From assembly GCF_029168945.1 (NCBI RefSeq), contig NC_083603.1, positions 48,928,406-48,992,405 on the forward strand: DNA of 64,000 nt, written 5' to 3'. Under the pieces are notes generated by a model, which did not search any database, was not told the origin of the DNA, and was given only the letters and a program-made list of their open reading frames with translations. Source of the stretch: Cannabis sativa. Lineage: Eukaryota > Streptophyta > Magnoliopsida > Rosales > Cannabaceae. A program made the translations under genes and the position numbers. Each line of letters opens with the position of its first letter. The first letter of the stretch is position 1. Positions 61,357 to 64,000 of this stretch are shown here, piece after piece.

Positions 61357-61850
61357 CTCTTTCTTAATCTGACAAATTTGACAGGCTTATGTTATCAGTA
61401 TAGTGTCAGGTTAAGAACCTATCACTATCTATTTATAGTAATCCTTCTAGGTTTAGGTTTGAATTATACAGAATTAAAAAATGATGAATAAATGGCTAAA
61501 TTTCTCTTTAAGTGGTCGGCCATAGGATGTGAGCCCTACTAGTTAGAATTTTGCCATTTTGTTCAACAATTTATCTTTTCTTTCACTACCGCCATATTTT
61601 CCAATTCCAACCCTTTAAATGTCAAATCTATTTATTTAATAATTAAAGTTAATTATCAAATAAAATTAACATTTAAATTATTTATTAATTTGTAAAGACC
61701 GCCTATGTTGATATGTTGGATTATCAAATAATTAGAGTTTATTCATGAGATTTAATTATTATTTATAATATACATATTTTGGAGATTTATTTAAGTTTAA
61801 CATATATTAATTATGCTATATGTAAATTTTTCATTTTTTGTGATTGTGTT
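60969..61850 (-). repeat. Copia LTR remnant, minus strand
   Basis: Inverted and diverged relative of the LTR at 53038-54832: shares the TATAAATAGATAGTGAT box (complement near 61422), the GGCCG...CCAC block (near 61515) and the CTCAGATCTC block (near 61080). It ends TGTTGGGAATT at 60969; the other end is lost near the gypsy LTR at 61859. Contains the (AG)40 tract. Confidence 0.75.
61275..61355 (+). repeat. (AG)40 microsatellite
   Basis: About 80 bases of uninterrupted AG repeats inside the copia LTR remnant. The frame encoding Glu-Arg repeats across it is an artefact. Confidence 0.97.
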
Positions 61851-61858
61851 CGGTAGCT

Positions 61859-64000
61859 GTAACACCATAACTACCTTAGGCGTATTACGTGATTTTTAAA
61901 CGTACTGTGCAGCTCGTTGCTAATCAACGAGGTTTATGGAATAACGTGATTAATTAAAATTTTGCTTTTTAATTAAACTTATAAACCATGTTACAAAAGA
62001 CTCGGGATCCCGATTATAAAATCATTTACAAAAAGGTTTAACTGTTTAACCATTACATAAAAATAAAAGTCGTCTAACGACCAATTACAAAAATTCAGCC
62101 TTGCTGTCCCGAGGATCGTACGCTCCAGGCCTAATCGCCCCGACATGTACAATCTCATAAGCTCGCTCACGGTCCATCAGCTATAGCCTTGCCTTTACCT
62201 ACACATGAACATAAACTGTGAGTCGACAGACTCAGTAAGAAAAGCATAATAATATCATACATAATTCTAACTGCAGTGTCCAACACGATACTGAGTCCCG
62301 CTACTGCCATGTCCAACATGGTACTGAGCCACTACTGCCATGTCCAACATGGTACTGAGTTTTGAACGTTCATAGGGACGGTACTATTGACAAGTATCCT
62401 CCTGATCGGTCGAACCGGTCATACTCCGGCTGCTGGTCATACTCCAGCCTGTACCGACGGGATAGGTCAATAGCACGGAACCACCAACCAAATGTCGACT
62501 GATCGGCCGAACCGGTCATACTCCGCCGCGGTCATACTCCGGCTGTACCGACGTGACAGGGTTGGATGGTTCGAAGCCTATATACATAACTAATGTAATC
62601 TAGCAGGCTTCCTACATGCACGCTAAACATGTAATCTACATATGGATACTGTTATACTAATCTTACTCGGATTCCGATTTCAGTGTGCTTGGTCAACCCG
62701 ACCGGAACCGAAGCCGAGCGGCGGACATCGGCTCCTAAACCATAAAAATCACAACGCTATAAGTGACACGCTAAATCACTTCCCGGGGACTAAAACTTGG
62801 AACTAAAAGTTTCCCTATCGATAAAAAGCATGGCAATACCCCTAAAAACATAAAAACGAGGAAAACTAGGGTTTCTGAAAATTCCCCAACTGGTAGATCG
62901 GTTGCCCAACCAGAATTTCGGTTCTGGGAATTACTGGACACCCATCCGGAATTCCGGTTGCACAACCGGAATTCCGGTTCCTCGCAGGAATTTTTCAAAA
63001 ATTCCTAACTCAACCAAATCAAACCCAATTGGTTCCAAACCTTCCAGACCTGCTCTAAATACCCCAAAGAACAAATCTAAGGCATCAAACTAACCCAGAA
63101 TTCACAGATACACAACTTGCCATTAAAGCTCAAGCTTTGAGTTCTAAACTCAAACTTGAGCAATTCCCACAAACATGCATTCAAACCTAGTTAATTCTAC
63201 TCAAATATGCATGAATAAGCCTCTGAAATCAAGTAAAATCATACACAACAACCCAGCAACAGATTCACAATATTTTCACCAAAAATCATAACTTTTGCAT
63301 AGAAACTTAAAGCTTTGCACAACCTATCTAACATGCTTTCAAAATCACTTAATTAACTTCAATTAGACATGCTTTACACTTCAGAAATCAACAACAAAAC
63401 ACAGCAATAACCACAGCCACAAGAAGCATGCATATACTCAAAATTTCACCATTTTTTCATAATTTCAAAGAAGAAAAATCAAGAGAAGCTAACCTAGCTT
63501 GAAGAATGCTTAGAAAGGATGAGAGTTTGCTTGGAAATCAAAGAGAAAATCAGCTTCATGCACCCTAATGCCTCAGCCGAAATAGAGAGAAGAGTTGAGA
63601 GAATTTTCTTTTTCAAAGCTTTTTTCTAATTTTTGCTAAGTGTAGAAAATGAGAAGAGTAAATGAATAAAGCCACTTAAACCATTTATTCAGCCACTTAT
63701 TAAAATAAAATAACCATTTAAATTCATTTAATAAACTCACATAAGACAAAGCATTAATGGGGCAAAAAGACCATTTTGCCCCTCCACCATAAAATCACAT
63801 AAATCATACTAAAGGGGGTATTTTTGGGAAATTCTAAATTCCCGGCCATTCCCGACATTCCCAATGTCTAAAACCGTCCCAACTACTAACATACTAAGTT
63901 GTGATTTCTACTGAGCCAAACGCCGAGTTCCAAAATACCGGACACCGGAAATGCAAAATATGCAAGCTACTGAATAACATAAATAACAGTAATAAATTAT
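61859..64000 (-). repeat. Gypsy LTR, third family member, minus strand
   Basis: Complement of the 29144-31386 LTR: starts with the complement of GGTGTTACA and matches to the window edge, about 70 bases short of the LTR start. It carries the same CCGGAATTCCGG and CATGTTGGACATGG repeats. Whether it is a solo LTR or the end of a full element cannot be told from this window. Confidence 0.93.

Noticed and set aside
61180..61491. 103-codon frame with long Glu-Arg repeats
   Set aside because: Produced by the (AG)40 microsatellite inside a copia LTR remnant.

Overview
This is nuclear DNA from a flowering plant, most likely a eudicot. The gene present has eight exons with GT-AG introns, the intergenic DNA is very AT-rich, and transposable elements of nearly every plant class fill the rest (CACTA, MULE, hAT, pogo/Emigrant, LINE, copia, gypsy). 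I cannot name the species from the sequence alone.

Only one host gene looks intact: a 256-residue beta-carbonic anhydrase on the minus strand (45753-48568, eight exons), with a TATA box and a perfect G-box upstream. A second, broken copy lies about 39 kb away (2784-7230). It keeps only the last coding exon and the core promoter, now almost next to each other, and its last exon is split by a 4.1 kb LTR retrotransposon flanked by CCCAT duplications. The simplest reading is an old tandem gene pair whose spacer has been filled by transposons.

Layout: 1-2742, left-pointing CACTA transposon with the N-terminal part of its transposase. 2743-7230, wrecked carbonic anhydrase copy with a non-coding LTR element inside. 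7828-11559, a 5'-truncated LINE with a 17-bp target duplication and a short poly(A); its open reading frame is divided by three clean GT-AG introns. 11745-22214, an older LINE on the other strand, split at 12676 by an 8.9 kb chromovirus-like gypsy element (ACACC duplications) and bounded on the right by a second CACTA end at 22215. 24248-24617, a MULE-type MITE with a 9-bp duplication. About 25450-44400, an AT-rich element with inverted ends, holding a copia element (26861-43640), which in turn holds a nearly intact gypsy element (29144-38576, ATAAA duplications). 45753-49100, the carbonic anhydrase gene and promoter. 49419-49864, Emigrant-like MITE. 51895-52034, short CACTA-like MITE. 52035-60968, a diverged tandem repeat split by a hAT MITE and by a gutted copia element, which itself contains a 1.25 kb solo-LTR-like insert. 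60969-61850, a copia LTR remnant. 61859-64000, another copy of the gypsy LTR running off the window.

The most unusual signals are the intron-bearing LINE, the copia terminus that carries a self-primed fold-back of its own end and lacks a target duplication, and a short patch in one gypsy LTR that matches the local CACTA family. I found no bacterial-type system, CRISPR array, rRNA or tRNA gene.
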